64,000 bases of DNA from Rotaria socialis (taxonomy: Eukaryota > Rotifera > Eurotatoria > Philodinida > Philodinidae), in assembly GCA_905331475.1 (NCBI GenBank), contig CAJNYU010001873.1, forward strand, positions 1 to 64,000. The letters are read 5' to 3'. Under the pieces are notes generated by a model that had not been told where the DNA came from, did no database searches, and saw nothing but the letters and a program-made list of their open reading frames with translations. The stretch's first letter is position 1. Every line of letters starts with the position of its first letter. Of this stretch, positions 24,520-38,300 are shown in pieces. The translations under genes and the position numbers were made by a program.

Positions 24520-24858
24520 TCGATCCTATCAAAATTATTCAGAATGACTGATGCATGGTATAATTATTTGAATTTTTGTAAAACATAAGAATCAACAAAC
24601 AAGCCGAAAATTTTACTGCAAGGGTGTGGATGTGGGTTTATTCAGCTATTTTTTTTGAGATGACAATTATTTCAAAAGTATGTTTATCTTTAACCTATCT
24701 CGCTTTATTTTGATTCTTTTCTTTTTTAAACACTCAGAAAACGAAATGGCGAGCTAGGCCATATTTTGAATGGTTGAAGAATGAAAACAAATGTGTTATT
24801 ATATAATGCGTGCTTCACATATATCTGCAATATAGCATCAAAGAATTTATAAGAAAAA

Positions 24859-26166
24859 ATGATGTATCATACTGCCTATAGATACATTGTATTTTCTATA
24901 CACATTTATTTCCTATTTTTGACGATTAAAAATGGTGCAGTAACATCAATGGAATTAACTGAACCAAAGTCAATTATTTTCAAGGGAGATATAATTGATC
25001 AATTTATTCAAAAAGAAATTGAACACGGTTTTCCTGGTGCTGCTCTTGTTGTAACACGTTACGGTAAGATATTCAAACAAGTTGCGTATGGTTACAAATT
25101 AAAATATAATGAAAATGGAACATTTATCAAACAACCAGAGCTATTGACATTAGAAACTATGTTTGATCTGGCATCATTAACTAAAATGTATGCAACCAAT
25201 TTTGCGATTATGCATTTGGTTGAGCAGGGAGTACTGAATGTTGATGATCCAGTTAAAAAATATATTCCTCAATATAGTGGATGTAATCCTAAAAACGAAT
25301 GTCGTGAGGCAAGATTCATAAAAGATCTACTGACACATACGGCTGAATATGCTCCAAGCGTGGAATTTTACGATCCACGACGAGTTCCACCAAGCTTTTT
25401 CTCACAAGATAAGAATACAACCGAAGAAGTTCTCGAAACAAAATTGGGATTTCAACGACCAAGAGGTGGCGATTAATTACCAGTTTATTCAGATATTGAT
25501 TTTATGCTATTGGGTCTAGTTGTGGAACATATAACTGGGCTTTCACTTGATCAGTATGTCAAGAGGAACATTTATCAACCATTAGGTCTAACGCATACAT
25601 TATTTAATCCTATGTATAATACAAGTTATCAAAAATCAGATTTTGCTGCAACTGAAATAAATGGTAATACACGAAATCATTCAATTAACTTTCCGAATGT
25701 ACGTACACATGTATTACAAGGTGAAGCCCATGATGAAAAATCATTTTACTCAATGAATGGTCTATCTGGACATGCGGGTTTATTTTCAAATTTAAATGAC
25801 ATGATGATTCTAACTCAAATTATGCTAAATAAGGGTCAATATGGAAATCTTACATTTTGGAGTCAAAAAGTACAAGACCTATTTCTAACACCATATCCAT
25901 ATGATGTAACATTTGGATTAGGATGGCGCTTAAATCGTAACAAATCTTTACCGTGGTTCGGTCTCTATACATTCGATCAGGCATTTGATCATGAAGGCTG
26001 GACAGGAACATGTACTGTTATTGACCCGAAATATTCAATAGCCATTATTTTATTAACTAATAAACGACATTCGTTATATATCAATGGAACTTTTGACGGT
26101 GAAAAGTTCGAGACAGGAAAATATGGTAAAATAATGACATTGGTCTATGAAGCTTTAGGTGTCTAA
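24859..26166 (+). pseudogene. Beta-lactamase-family serine hydrolase (YfeW-like) with one in-frame stop
   Basis: A single intronless frame of 435 codons, broken only by TAA at 25474-25476 (codon 206). Residues 9-23 form a membrane or signal segment. The class C beta-lactamase / PBP motifs are all present: S-x-x-K as DLASLTKM (Ser106, Lys109), the YxN-type motif as VYSDIDFMLLG just after the stop, and HEGWTGT (from His378) in place of KTG. Closest by pattern to bacterial PBP4B/YfeW-type peptidases, so horizontal acquisition is plausible. Apart from the stop there is no frameshift over 1.3 kb, so loss is recent or the stop is an assembly error. A 27-base GTGGCG...TTCAG segment spans the stop but is too short for a normal intron and would delete the YSD motif. 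Confidence 0.8.
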
Positions 26167-26169
26167 CAT

Positions 26170-28080
26170 GAGCTGTTGAATTGAGAAATCATTTAAAATA
26201 GAACATTTTAAAGTTGATAGCAACTTTCAAAGCATGCTTTAACAACTAGTTATTTAATGATCTTGAAAATTAGCAGAAAAAAGTAAAGACCTTGAAAATT
26301 ATACGAGATCGTTTTCGATGGTTATGCTGTTTGAGGGTGTGATGTGGGTAGTGAGTATCGGTTGGGAAACAGAGGAAAGCCACACATTGGCCGACAAGTA
26401 ATCAGATATTGTATGTGATGGCATTATTTTTAAATCTGAAGTTGATGTTGATACAATTCGATCCGCGGTTTCACGAGAAATCATAATATGACCTTGGATA
26501 TTAATTTTGACCTTGTTTTAGTGAATTAGTCTTTCAAAAACTGTTTGTCAAAATTATGCCTAAAATTCTTTTTTTTTATCTGCTTAAAGTGTTTTGAGTC
26601 TATCTTGCCCAAAACAGAAGCTTTGCACATCGTTTTTTTTACTAGAATATTTACACTCAAAAGCCCTACAAATGCTGAAAATTTCATTGAATTCTATAAT
26701 CATGTTGTTATGCACGCCTGGACCCCAAGGATACCCTATAAAATAAATTAATCTTTTTACCCCACCTTTTTTCAACAATTTTTAAGAAGCGAGCTGATCC
26801 AGATATAGTGGTTAAGAGGTTACTGCTAATACTTCACTATCCTAATTATAATCCTATATGCTCCGGAATTCTGCGTTTGTGAGAAATCATGATCAGGAAA
26901 TGCGATTTTTCCCTATGAGGATTAGGGAGTAATCGAGTTTATGGTCTCATCTGCCAATGCAATCACTTTGAGCATATGAATTTGATGTAGTTATATAGGC
27001 ACTAGATAAATGTATAGAACGACACTATTATCAGTGGTTAATCACCATTCTTTGATGTTGAATGGAATACCCCAAATTTAACTATTATTGCACTATATAC
27101 ACTTTTTGAATAATATCATGCTGACTAAATCAATATAGAAAATTCTCAATTTCTTTTTTGATTTTCTATATTGGAGATAAATGCACATGCAGTTTTAAGT
27201 TTAACTTTTTCTTTTTTCTGCCTTGATCAAATGGAAAAGGGCGTGGGTATGGAGTGTGGGTCTGGAAGTGTAGAATGTAGGTATGTGAACAATTAAAACA
27301 CCCATACCCTCACGCCCCCATAATTCGCGAATTATAATTAGCTATCAATTAGTCGCTTGATCTTGTTATAGGTTATCACATATATAGTTTTTTCTTTTTG
27401 TATTGTTATTCCTGATGATGGCAGATGAAATCGGTCGAAAGCTTGAATAAATAAATGTGATTTTTGATAAAAATCTAATAATGTTCTTCGTAGCAGTTTT
27501 GTATTCATTATTTTCTCATTTATATGTTACTGCCTCCAACCTAATTATTTCGCAGATTGAACTTGTCTTTTCGTTAAGAGATAGGGCCAATCTGTTTCTA
27601 TTTGTTATGAAATTAAACTTCATTTTCAATAGACTTTGCATGTGATGCCCAAACATGATGATAAGCGTGATTTGAGAGACATATTGTGAATTACTCTTAT
27701 CATCTTTAACTTTTTAGTCTGGAAAATGTTAGAGGTAACATTGCTACCTAAATGACGCCCAGAATCTGACATCAGAGTTGATTTTTCAAAATGATAGTTA
27801 TACAACGTATGTGATGATGCAGCCTTCATACTCATTCGATGAGTAATCATTAAAATAGATAAGAGATTTTCATATCAGCCCATGTTGCAGGTCAGTATTG
27901 CTCATTCGCGCAATCTCTCATCAACCCAACTCGTAAAAAGAGTGAGAAAAAAACGAAAGTTCATTGGATAATATTCTCATAGCATCATAAAAACAAATAT
28001 TTTTGAAACAACTCATTCATATTTATAGCGCACATTTACCAGTAGATAAACACAAACATCGACATTCTTGTCCAACTGAT
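26170..28080. other. Intergenic stretch with a telomere-like hairpin
   Basis: No supported gene. A GGGTGTGATGTGGG word lies near 26333. The segment 27410-27458 (CCTGATGATGGCAGATGAAA followed by CGGTCGAAAGCTTGAATAAA) resembles the 3' tails of some retroelements. Elsewhere the sequence is AT-rich with short frames only. Confidence 0.45.
27239..27317. repeat. Hairpin with GGGCGTGGGTATGG arms
   Basis: GGGCGTGGGTATGG (27239-27252) is inverted as CCATACCCTCACGCCC (27302-27317) with GTGTGGGTCTGG between. Same structural family as the other G/T-rich hairpins. Confidence 0.6.
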
Positions 28081-30537
28081 ATGTACACACATATCGTGTG
28101 GTTTTCTTTTTTTTCTTTTGTCATTTTATCGGCGGATGTTGTGCAACAGCTCAATGCTATCAGCAGTCCTATTCCACCATACACCAATTACACATATGCC
28201 ACGGAACTGCAACCCAATCTTGCTGATCTCTGGTGGTCGATCGACGATCTTCGAAAGGAGATCACTTTTGAATTTCACATTAATACAACTGGTTGGATTG
28301 CACTTGGTATCAGCCCAGGTATGATAACATTGATTCTCAACCTGATCTCTCTCATCTCTCATACATAGCTGGTGGTATGATTGGTGCGGATATCGGCTTG
28401 GGATGGATCGATCAATCGGGTCAACTGCATTTTGAAGTAGATATTCTTCTTCTTTCATTCTTTCATTCATCACTTGATCAATAGGATCGATATGCATACG
28501 GCTTTTACCAGCCCATGGTGGATAATACAACACAAGATTGGTTTGGATTGCAAGGCCGTGAAGTGAACGGATGGACAGCCATTCAGTTCAAAAGGCTCTT
28601 AGACACCTGTGATATCATGGATTATCCTATCAAAGTATGCCTCTTTTAATACATGTTTAAGATAAAATTTATATTGTATAGTCCGGAACCAACATTGTGA
28701 TCTATGCCTACAGTCTTGAAGATCCTGTTATAATTGATGGAAAAGCGACGATCAGGTATCATGGGGATCGTCGATATACTCGAGCGATTCCATTGCAATC
28801 ATATGCAAATCCACCACCAGAGAGTAAATTTTCTGGTCTCGACTATTTCGATTTTCAACTGCGCAATGTAAGTCATATGATGTGCACCGAGAGCAATCGT
28901 AGTAATGGTCTGCATTGATGCTTTTCAGTATTCAGTACCACCGAACGAGACGACCTATCACTGTACGGTGTACAAAATTCCAGCTAGATTTCCTAAACGA
29001 AGACATGCTGTTGCTGTAAGAAAGATCGATCCTATCATCTCACTCAATGTCTAACTCGTGTTGCTTTTTAGCATAAAACCATCATTGATCCAGCCAATAT
29101 CGATATTGTTCATCATATGCTGATGTACGAATGCAATCCATCAGCTGTCTTCGATGATAAGAGTTTGCCTTCTGGTATATGTGATGATCTTGGGGAAGCT
29201 CTTATACCTTGTTCATCGAATATCGCCACTGGGTGGGCTGTTGGTGGAGATTATGTCAGTTTTGAATTAAAAGAAAAGACTTCTTATTGAAACAAAGAAT
29301 GTTCTTTTGATAATAGATCAATGAGTTCCCTGAAGTGGCTGGATATCCTGTTGGAGGCGATTTTGAAATCAAATATTATGTGATTCAAATGCATTATAAC
29401 AACATACATCAAATGTCAAGTAAAGCAATAATTCTAATTGAGGTTGAAAAAATTGAAATCGTCTAGTGAATTAGATCGCACGGATAGCTCTGGTATGCGA
29501 TTCTATCTGGGCAATCAACTTCGCCAATATGATATCGGCTATCTGACATTGGGTCAAGATTCAGATGCCACTGCTATTGCCATTCCGCCTCACGATGATC
29601 GTTTAGTCATCGATTCTTATTGTCCTACTCTGGTCACTCAAGTGAGTAATTTATAATTCGATTCAGCTCAATTTGATTTCTTCTATCTATAGAATATTCC
29701 ACCGACGGGCATTACTGTGGTTGCAGCATTTCCACACACTCATCTTCAAGGTACTTGAAAACGAGTAATTCTCTTACAAGAGCTAACATTCTCGCTTCTA
29801 GGACGCACTGTCTGGACCAAGATCGTTCGAAATAATAAAGCTGTTCAATATCTGTTCAATGCTGATGCCTATACTTTCAATTATCAATTTCAGAATCGTT
29901 TACCTCAGCCGATTACATTGTATCCGGTTTGTACTATCTAACCTTGTCTCAGTCGTTCAACAATGAAGATAATTCTAGGGTGATGAATTAGCAACGCGAT
30001 GTATCTACAGTACAACCAACAAGAGTGACGTCACTTTGGTAAGTGATTATTCATGAAATTTTCAAAAGCTAGGCACAGTAATGATCCAGGGTGGAGAAGC
30101 AACGAGAAACGAAATGTGTTTACACATGTTTACTTACTATCCACGTATGAACAATTTACACGTTTGTTCGATGACCAATTCGAGGGAAGCATGGGCACAA
30201 GTGACAAACAATTCAATGTCAGTGAAGCTTTCATTTATGTCAGAATGACATATTTCTGTTTTTTAGACCTTTGGATTACAATAGCATTGTCAAATGGTTA
30301 ACAGATCGTCAATGGACAACACAATCCATTGTTGATTGGCAAACTTTCTACAATTCGATTTCGAAAACTCTTATTTATGACAATGGTGATAAAATAATCG
30401 TGGTTGATCTTCCCAAACTACCGACCTATGAAGATTTCGAACCATACCAATGCAAAAAGAACGCCACTGATGCTGGTACATCTTCGAGACCGTTCGAACT
30501 TCACCGACTGCTTAAAATGATGAAAATGATTCCCTAA
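28081..30537 (+). CDS. DBH-like monooxygenase (MOXD1-type), 13 exons
   Basis: Exons: 28081-28318, 28369-28436, 28485-28634, 28682-28867, 28929-29015, 29072-29254, 29317-29420, 29467-29641, 29693-29750, 29802-29926, 29979-30038, 30090-30217, 30267-30537. They give about 610 residues, close to human MOXD1 (613). Order: signal peptide (MYTHIVWFSFFSFVILS), DOMON domain (LWWSIDDLRKEITFEF ... GLGWIDQSG), then the two copper type II monooxygenase domains. Metal-ligand motifs are present: HHMLMYEC, HTHL, and Met in NEMCLHMFTYYP. Dopamine-beta-hydroxylase relatives hydroxylate small substrates in the secretory pathway using copper and ascorbate; the substrate here is unknown. All introns are GT-AG except intron 7, where the frame closes only with TA-AG or GT-TA borders. 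I chose ATG 28081 because it starts the signal peptide. Confidence 0.9.
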
Positions 30538-30711
30538 TTTAAATAAAACAATTTTAGATATCGGACATTGAAACACATGCTGTATGGAAACTAATTCAGT
30601 CTTCTTATTTGTATTTCTGTCCAGTGAGCAGGACAAAAGACAGCAATAGTTCGGTAATGAAAAACATCGCATGTGAGATCGTAAAATTACCTTCTGACGA
30701 CCATAGTGAAC

Positions 30712-30745
30712 ACTCTAAAAAAATGTTTCTTTTTAGAGTGTAGAG
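30712..30745. repeat. Small perfect hairpin
   Basis: CACTCTAAAAA and TTTTTAGAGTG form an 11-bp stem with a short loop about 180 bp after the monooxygenase stop codon. It could be a tiny MITE relic or an RNA 3'-end structure. Confidence 0.5.
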
Positions 30746-33260
30746 CTTATCGATGGCCAGGAATTCGAATCCGAAGGTTTTTTTCAATCAGCTTTCATTG
30801 GTTCGGATCTGAACCAATAAAAAGTTGGATTATATTCCGCCACTGAAGAGAGTCTGAAACTAAGTAAAATACGTCTGTTTGCTGCCTTTTTTTCTTGGCT
30901 GTAGCAGAGATCAGTCGTCGCTGGTACCCTGTCTACTTCTAATGAATTTGCTGTAAGAAGAGCATTGTACGAGCCAAGTTGGATGATAATGCTGTTTTTT
31001 TTCTGGGAAGAAAATAATGTAAAATTAGACGACTGTTTTACGTACTGAACACGCGACATTTATTTACTTCAGTATGCCGTCATTTACAGATATGAAATAA
31101 TCAATAATAGAAGTTGTGTGTCATGAAATCAGCGGGCTTTCAGCTTGCGGGAGACTGGCATATATTGGCGATCGTAAAAATGTCGAAGGAAGAAAATGTG
31201 GAGAAAATAGTTTTGATATTGAAATTAGTCAGAAAACGTTAAAGATAGTTATGAGAAGCAAAGAACATGTCTTATCATATATGTTAGTGTTAGCATTCTA
31301 ACAGTGATCGAAGTTAGGTATTGACGAAAAACAGCGAATGATGTGATCGTTTTTTTCCTTAAAAACTGTAACTAATAAGCCATCTAAATATTCCATAACA
31401 TTTGCAGAATCGTCATCATATTGTTCATCAAAATTAGCTATTCGACTGTGAATAGAAATTATTTCAGCTTGTTTTGGTCTAGCCCCTACACATGCAATAA
31501 ACTGAACTTAGACATCCGCTCACACAAGTGACACCCTTAAGTGTACGCTACGAAGATGATGACAGATACCTTTACTATCATTAAAACGTGATTGGAGCAT
31601 CATGGTGAAACAGCTATGAATCTTTAGAGTGGTCATTCGGAGGAGAATTGATAAGTAGTAAAGTTTAAAATAAGAGATAAAGGCCGATTGCCAAATTTGA
31701 TGTTGAATTTTGTTGCATTGCATTACAAACGAAAAGAATCAGATCTTCTCGTGTCGTAGGATGGTAACGGTTAACTAGATTTTATGGTTTTTGGCGGTAT
31801 GCGTCATAATTGTTCTTTTCTAAAATGCCCCCGCATAAATGTCGCAGAAAAAATATCTTGAATAAATTGTCCTGGTAGAATATCTCCTTGGAGGAAAATA
31901 TCTTTTGGGGGAAAATGTCCTTACAGGCGCCGTCCTAACTTTCAAACTCCATAAATTCAAATTTTTAAGGACATTTTTAACAGGACCTTTTGGCACAAAG
32001 ACATTTTGCGATCGGAACATTTTACCCAAGACGTTTATATGGGGACATTTTTGAAAAGACACTTTGTTAGGGATGAATATGGCGTAATTCGATTTTGACT
32101 GAGTGCATGTACTTTCTCTGGGTGTTCTCGGCGTAGAATGCCTAAAGCAATGACAGAGCATGGCTATATTGTAAAAAAATAAATTTCAGAAAAATAAATC
32201 CTTTAAAAGTATTTATGAAGATTTTCACATATGGAAAAATTGAGAAACATAGTTCATTATGCGTTACACTTTCACGAAACCTCCAAACAGTTTATTATTG
32301 TGTACCTTTTTTTTACAGTGTAACCAATTTACAGTCGAGGGTTAAGCGAGGTGCACCACCGAGCATTACTTGTTATAAAGTCTTTAAAAATACATATCAA
32401 CTGAGTACATTCAATTTTCAATAATAACTTGCATGTTACATTAAAAATGAATTACCTATATCTTCTGTATTTATTCTAATTTGTGTATCTGAATAATTGC
32501 ACAGCTTAAGTCAATATTGAGTCAGAAAACTTATGAGAATACGTGTAACGCTAAAATTCAGAGTGTGCGGGTAGTTGTAGATATGAAATGGAGATAAGTG
32601 TCTGACATCTAGTTACTGTGTGTATACATAGGCGTTGGAGAAGAGAAGAACACATCCGAACACTGCACACTCACCTGTAACGAATTTCTGGATGTGGATA
32701 TAGGTTTTCTTTTCAGTAACACCATTACCCACACGCTCACTCACAAGATGAAATATTTTCATGTATTTTAATAGTTTTGTCAATATAATTTTATTTTTAG
32801 AGGTATCATGTCAAGTGGAAACTAGTGCACGTCTTCGTCAACGAGAAGCTTTAAATTGAAATATCATGACTCCGCGCTCTCTTAGAATTATTATTCTTTC
32901 ATTGTCTTATTGAATAGATGTTCAATCAGACTTCAAAAATTTTAATTCTAGCCGAATATATCAACAACAAGCAATGGTATACTCAAATTAATATTATATA
33001 AGCAGAATCAACAGTAGTTTAATATTAAGTGACTATGACTATTGCACAAGGGGGAAAAAGCGAACTTCTGTACTTCTGTTAACTTCAACCTTAGGTTAAG
33101 ATTTTTGTTTTTATTTTACTTGAAACTTTATATTATAATATTTATCTTTTTCCGGCGATTAAAATTAAAGTGTGAAGGACATACATAAAATCAAGTTCTG
33201 TAGAACAAAGGAGGAAATCAAATCAAAACGAAGACAACATATAGCAAGCGAAAAGAACTG
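30746..33260. other. Intergenic, no supported gene; includes AAAATGTCC word block
   Basis: Open frames are short and match nothing I know. At 31820-32090 the words AAAATGTCC, GGGGACATTTTT, AAAGACATTTTG and GGAACATTTTA recur in both orientations, as in the other word-repeat elements; clear termini were not found. The rest is AT-rich. Confidence 0.4.
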
Positions 33261-33265
33261 AAAAT

Positions 33266-34925
33266 ATTCCAGGTCATTATCAACCAGTCGGTTCTTATCG
33301 GACGGGTTATAATTCCGATGTAACATGGTGACCGGATTCGGTCGGCTACTTTCTGATGAATTCCGATGATTTTCTTTGTTTTCTTCTGAAATCTGGTTAC
33401 CGAATTCTCCGAGAACCGACCAGATTTACATTGCCGGAAAATATCAGGTCAGATGATACGATTGGACCGTATACGAAGTGATCCGACAATATCCGGTAAC
33501 GAAACTTTACCGAAATCCGCCGTGCCGCATGACGCTCGATTTCATGGTAGATCCGGCTTAATTAGTATCACCAGATGCTAAAGGAAGATCTTGTGATCCA
33601 TTCCGACCCTTAGTTAACAGCTCGTCCAAGCGATGAAAAGCATGAATTAAAAAGTATGGTTCATCCACTAGCTTATTTATGAAAAATCAATCCACACGAG
33701 CAACATGATTATGTATTTATTGATGCTGAGCGAAGTTATCAATCCGAATGAATCCCACTCAAGTCGCTTATCATAACTCCAGCTAATATAACCTAATTCT
33801 ACGATCGACTCCTGGCCTAACCCAAAATCCACATCAATTAATGATTACCCAGGGCAAGATAAACTTGCTATATATTCATACTATGTTGTTCGTCCATGCA
33901 ACTCAACAAAATTAAAAACACATTACACACGTGTTTATTCGGTCTGACAAAACCGAAAGCATCATTTCAAATCACCAACAAACACTTTTGCGGAAGCTCG
34001 AATGTTGCTTACACATAATATTAAAAATTCCATATGCCATTAGATCGTTTTCGGACGTCACTCAGAAACCTGTTTCATGAAGAAAAGCTACGTTCGAACT
34101 ATCGACAATGTCTATTTGAGTGATTCTATACGACTGATACAATATTTTGATTGGGGCAAAATAATGCGTGGAGCGATTGTTCTTTAATATTAATGCAGCA
34201 AGATAACTCTTTTAAGAGGTTCAGAATCTTATTAGGTGACGGATAAGTGAGTGGTTATGGTCCAGAATGATAGTACGATGTATTTTCAATGATGAATGCA
34301 ATTTTACGGTGGGTGAAAAATGATTGATGTAGCGGTGTTTTTAAGAATTGAAATTGTACAAGATGGCCCGCGAAACGTGTTTACAATTTTGTTTAATGAA
34401 TAAGAAGTATGGTAGCATGGTTCTGCATTATTTTAAGCGTGTTTATTGTTAGCCGAGCTATTGATTGATTCGTGTTGCAATGTTGTTCAAGGTGGCTGCT
34501 ATTGGTGGAAATCCTTATTGTGCAGTCTCTCTTGGTGATATTATGGCTATGTGGGATTATTTATGAGGCGTAGCTTTGTCGGTTGGTACGCGTCTTCGGA
34601 AGACTACAGATTATTCACCTTTTGATTGAGGAATGCTTGTATGAGGACCTGGTCATCGGAATCTGATGGAATCCGGTCAAAGTTGTTGTGAAGCCCTTAG
34701 GAACCCGACATCATCCGGTAGTCGGGTCGATTGGTTTCGACAATGTTCGGTTGTACTATCCGGCAGGAAACGACCGGACCATTTGCCTTTGAATTCCGGG
34801 AGCAGATGTTCCGGCAAAATCCCTGCCGGATCCTGGCAGATTTCAGTGGTAAACATGCTGGCTTCTGGAGTGACCCGGTGCCGGTCCCGATGGGTTCCGC
34901 AGGATCTGGAGGCAGGATCGAGTGC
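33266..34925. mobile_element. CCGGT-word repeat element, longer copy
   Basis: The left part (33266-33600) starts near TTCCAGGTC and is rich in CCGGT, ACCGA, CGGTCGG and TCCGG. The right part (34645-34925) carries ATCCGGT, GACCGGA, TGCCGGATCCTGGCAG and GGTGCCGGTCC. The middle is AT-rich. The part from about 34290 to 34925 has a colinear relative at 55905-56580. No transposase is visible. The ends are uncertain; the right border is set where the GC-rich words stop. Confidence 0.6.
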
Positions 34926-35318
34926 CTTTGGTATTTTATTTATATATAAATATAATTCTACTTTTCTTTCCTATTTATAAGCATAGTATTAAAAGAAACT
35001 TCATGATTACGAAAAATTATATAATATGTATCATGCTTGAATTTGAATGGATCATGTAAAATACTAGCATCGAACATCATAAAACAATGAGAGAGAAAAA
35101 AGAATAATGAAAAGAGCAAAATATAGAAAATGCAATGATAGTGAAATATAAATTGAATTACTTCTACAAGTAGCTTAAATAGATTCTGCAGTGTACAATG
35201 TAAACCACCTGTTGATTTCTAGATCTTAGCCGAAAAATAAATTGAAAGTGTAAAAATGACTTAAGATCTCGTACATATGGAAACTAGTGAAAAGTATGTT
35301 TCGTTTTCTTCAAACAAC

Positions 35319-38300
35319 TTAGACGTCACTTTGATTGTAGTAGTTATCTCGTAACTTTGCATTTGTCGTTTTGTAAGTTTTCCTAGGGACATTTGGTGAT
35401 TCACCTGGCTCTTGATTGCTTGTGGACGTCGATGATATTAACGGCTGTTCTTCGGAAGAAGCTGAACCTCGGTTCGAAATTTGGGAATCACTTCGATCAC
35501 GCTCCGATTTATATACTGATCTTTGCTCAGTTGCTTCTCTTCTATTTGTCAGATTTGTTGTATGTTGTTGACTATTACTGGGTCCATACTGCAAATTAGC
35601 AGATATAGGCAACGAAAGATCTTTGGGTGTAGAAATGATATCTCGTCGGTTGTAAAGTGATGATACTACTGACGATGCGTCATCATTCTCAGTAGTAGCA
35701 GGTTCTTCTCCCGCAAGTGAATCATAAGCATCTTCCGCTGTTTCTTTAGATACTGTATCATGGTCACTTATATCTGAATCATCATCCATCTTCTTTGGGT
35801 CAACTGGATCGCATTGTACTCCTATTGACCTTTTAATAATTTCTTTCATTGGGATGGACTCCAGTTCAGGTCGAGCTGGTTGTCTATATGTTTTTTCCAT
35901 ATGTAAGTAAGACACATATGCCATGTATGCACTATCTAAATTAAATTATCTCAATGAAGTTTCGGTGAACTAATACAGAGTGTTCAGTGCTTTAGTTCAT
36001 GCCATCTTGTTTTATAAAAAAAAGACAAAAGCAGAATGCATAAGCGCTTATCTTATGATTTTTTTCCGAATCAGCAGGTAGCTTACTGACTATTCTTCGA
36101 ATTTTAACTTCTCAATTTGTGCTTAAAGGATTGATTCCTTTGTTTTTAATTAATACTATCAAAATTTCCTTTATCACACTTGATCATTTTCTCTCATCCA
36201 TACATTTATATATGTCAACAACCAATCTCGGGTTGGCGTAGTTCAATCTCGGATCGATGTCATTATGTTCATTAAAAGGATTTATTAAAATTATGTCCAC
36301 GTGATATCAATTTGTTTGGCGCAGTTGTCGTTGCAAAGATTCAGGGAAAGATTTAGGAGCTATGAGTAAATTCTTCAGAACGACAACTTTTATAAAAAAA
36401 TTGTTATTAAGGTTTTGAGTTTAAATTAAGTTTCTATGCAAATACTTACTGCATTTAATAGGATCTTATACAAACATAATTTCAAAACTCCATTCGACGC
36501 TGACGTCTATTTAACAAGTTATTAACATTTTATTAAGCAGAATTGCGTCGATCCGAGATTGGACGCTGACATATAGATAGTAGCCAACAAATGTAGAAAG
36601 TGGTATTCGTTGTTTAAATGATAAATGCAGTAGCAATACGATTCATTATGCATTCAGAAGGATGAAGAAAATTAATTTGTCAATACAGATCTAACTGTTC
36701 AAAATCTTACCATATTCCTCCCAGTGACGTCCAAAACAGCTGCAGTCAAATCGAGGCATCAGTAGAATATTGAGTAAAACTCCTTTGATCAAACGAAAAA
36801 TAGGAGAAAAAACGGTGATGTAACAATCTAGCAATACGTATATGTCATATTATTTACTTTTTACTAGAACTTATGAAAAACAGCTTACTGGTGACAAGTG
36901 TTAAATAAACTAGAATTGTATATACATCCTTATTCCATGTACTGGATTCGTTTTCAGATTGATGGGAAGTACTGAATATGCAGACCCATTTTGTAATCCA
37001 ATGTTTCAATGTATATAAAGCTAATACGGGTGCAATGAATGCCACTGAGGAAAACATTAAGTCACGACGATGTGTTTGAAGTGTAAAAGCGTGAAATAAG
37101 AAAAGACTGCATATGCTGACGATTATTAAAATAATATGGAACCAAATATAATAACCACCCACTACGCTGGAGAAAACAACACCAATATATTCAACAGATT
37201 TGGGAGCTATTGAATTTTCTTCTAATTTAGACTTTGATAAGATTTCTTCATAATTGTCTTTTTTCAATTGTTCCGTATGGTCCTTATATTTCATTATTCC
37301 CTTGACTAATTGAATAATGAAGATGATCATTGTAAGAATAGCACTAAGAAAAAACTCCTTTTCAAATGACCATTCATCGATTTCTAAAAGTCGATGCCAT
37401 CGATTATTTGAATAAAAGCAAAAGTGAACTTACCAATATTTAAAGTATGTTCCAAACAAAATATTAAGAAGGACATGGAGCTTGTTTCCATAATTGGTTG
37501 AAAAGCAAAGATACATGTCAAATAGAAAACCAGAACAAAAGCTATCGTATATGCACACGTAGACATGGTGGTGAATCCAAAAGTTTTATCCCATCGATTG
37601 AGTTTATCGAGTATCCCACATATAGATGAGCATATTGTTGAGGATGCATTGTTTTCCTGTACTGAATCTGATGACTCACTGCTTTTCGAATGCATGCCAA
37701 ATCCAATACCTGGAGTAATTACCTCTTCGGGCTTTTCATTAATTTTCTTCGAACAAAATATTCCATCATAAAAAAAACGAACGGCAAGTTCTGCCCCAAT
37801 GTACGAAAGTAATATGAACTGAGGTGCACTTTTAAGTAATCCATAAATAATCACCCAATTTCCAAGTTCCTAAATGATGGTTTTTGAGTGTTTTCAATTG
37901 AATCTTCTAAACAAAGTATATGACATACCAATCGGCGTTTCGCTTCATCTAATAATGATATTTTTTCCGACTTTGGTAAGAAATTCATGCATAAACATCG
38001 ACGAATGATAATGTATATAATATTGACCATCATATAGATAAAAGCAAGAAGACGAATGCAGCGACTTCGATGTTGTAACGAAATAAATATTGGATAATAA
38101 CGAATACTAAATATAAATAAAGTTTATCACGAGATAATAAAGGAATATCAAACTGACCTATATACCAAAGGAATTAAAACACGATCTAAAAACTGCTCGA
38201 GTACACCTCGATTCCATAGTTCACTTATATCAATTAATACATTTTCGAGAGCCATCAGCACTTCGATCATAACTATACCAACAAGGGCAGCAGTCTCCTT

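Noticed and set aside
25445-25500. A 27-base intron that would remove the in-frame TAA of the serine hydrolase
   Set aside because: It has GT and AG at its ends and keeps the frame, but it is far shorter than other introns here and would delete the Y-S-D catalytic motif.
28126-28533. 135-codon minus-strand frame
   Set aside because: It is the reverse shadow of the DBH-like monooxygenase exons.
31820-32161. 113-codon minus-strand frame
   Set aside because: Its residues come from repeated AAAATGTCC words; the composition is not protein-like.
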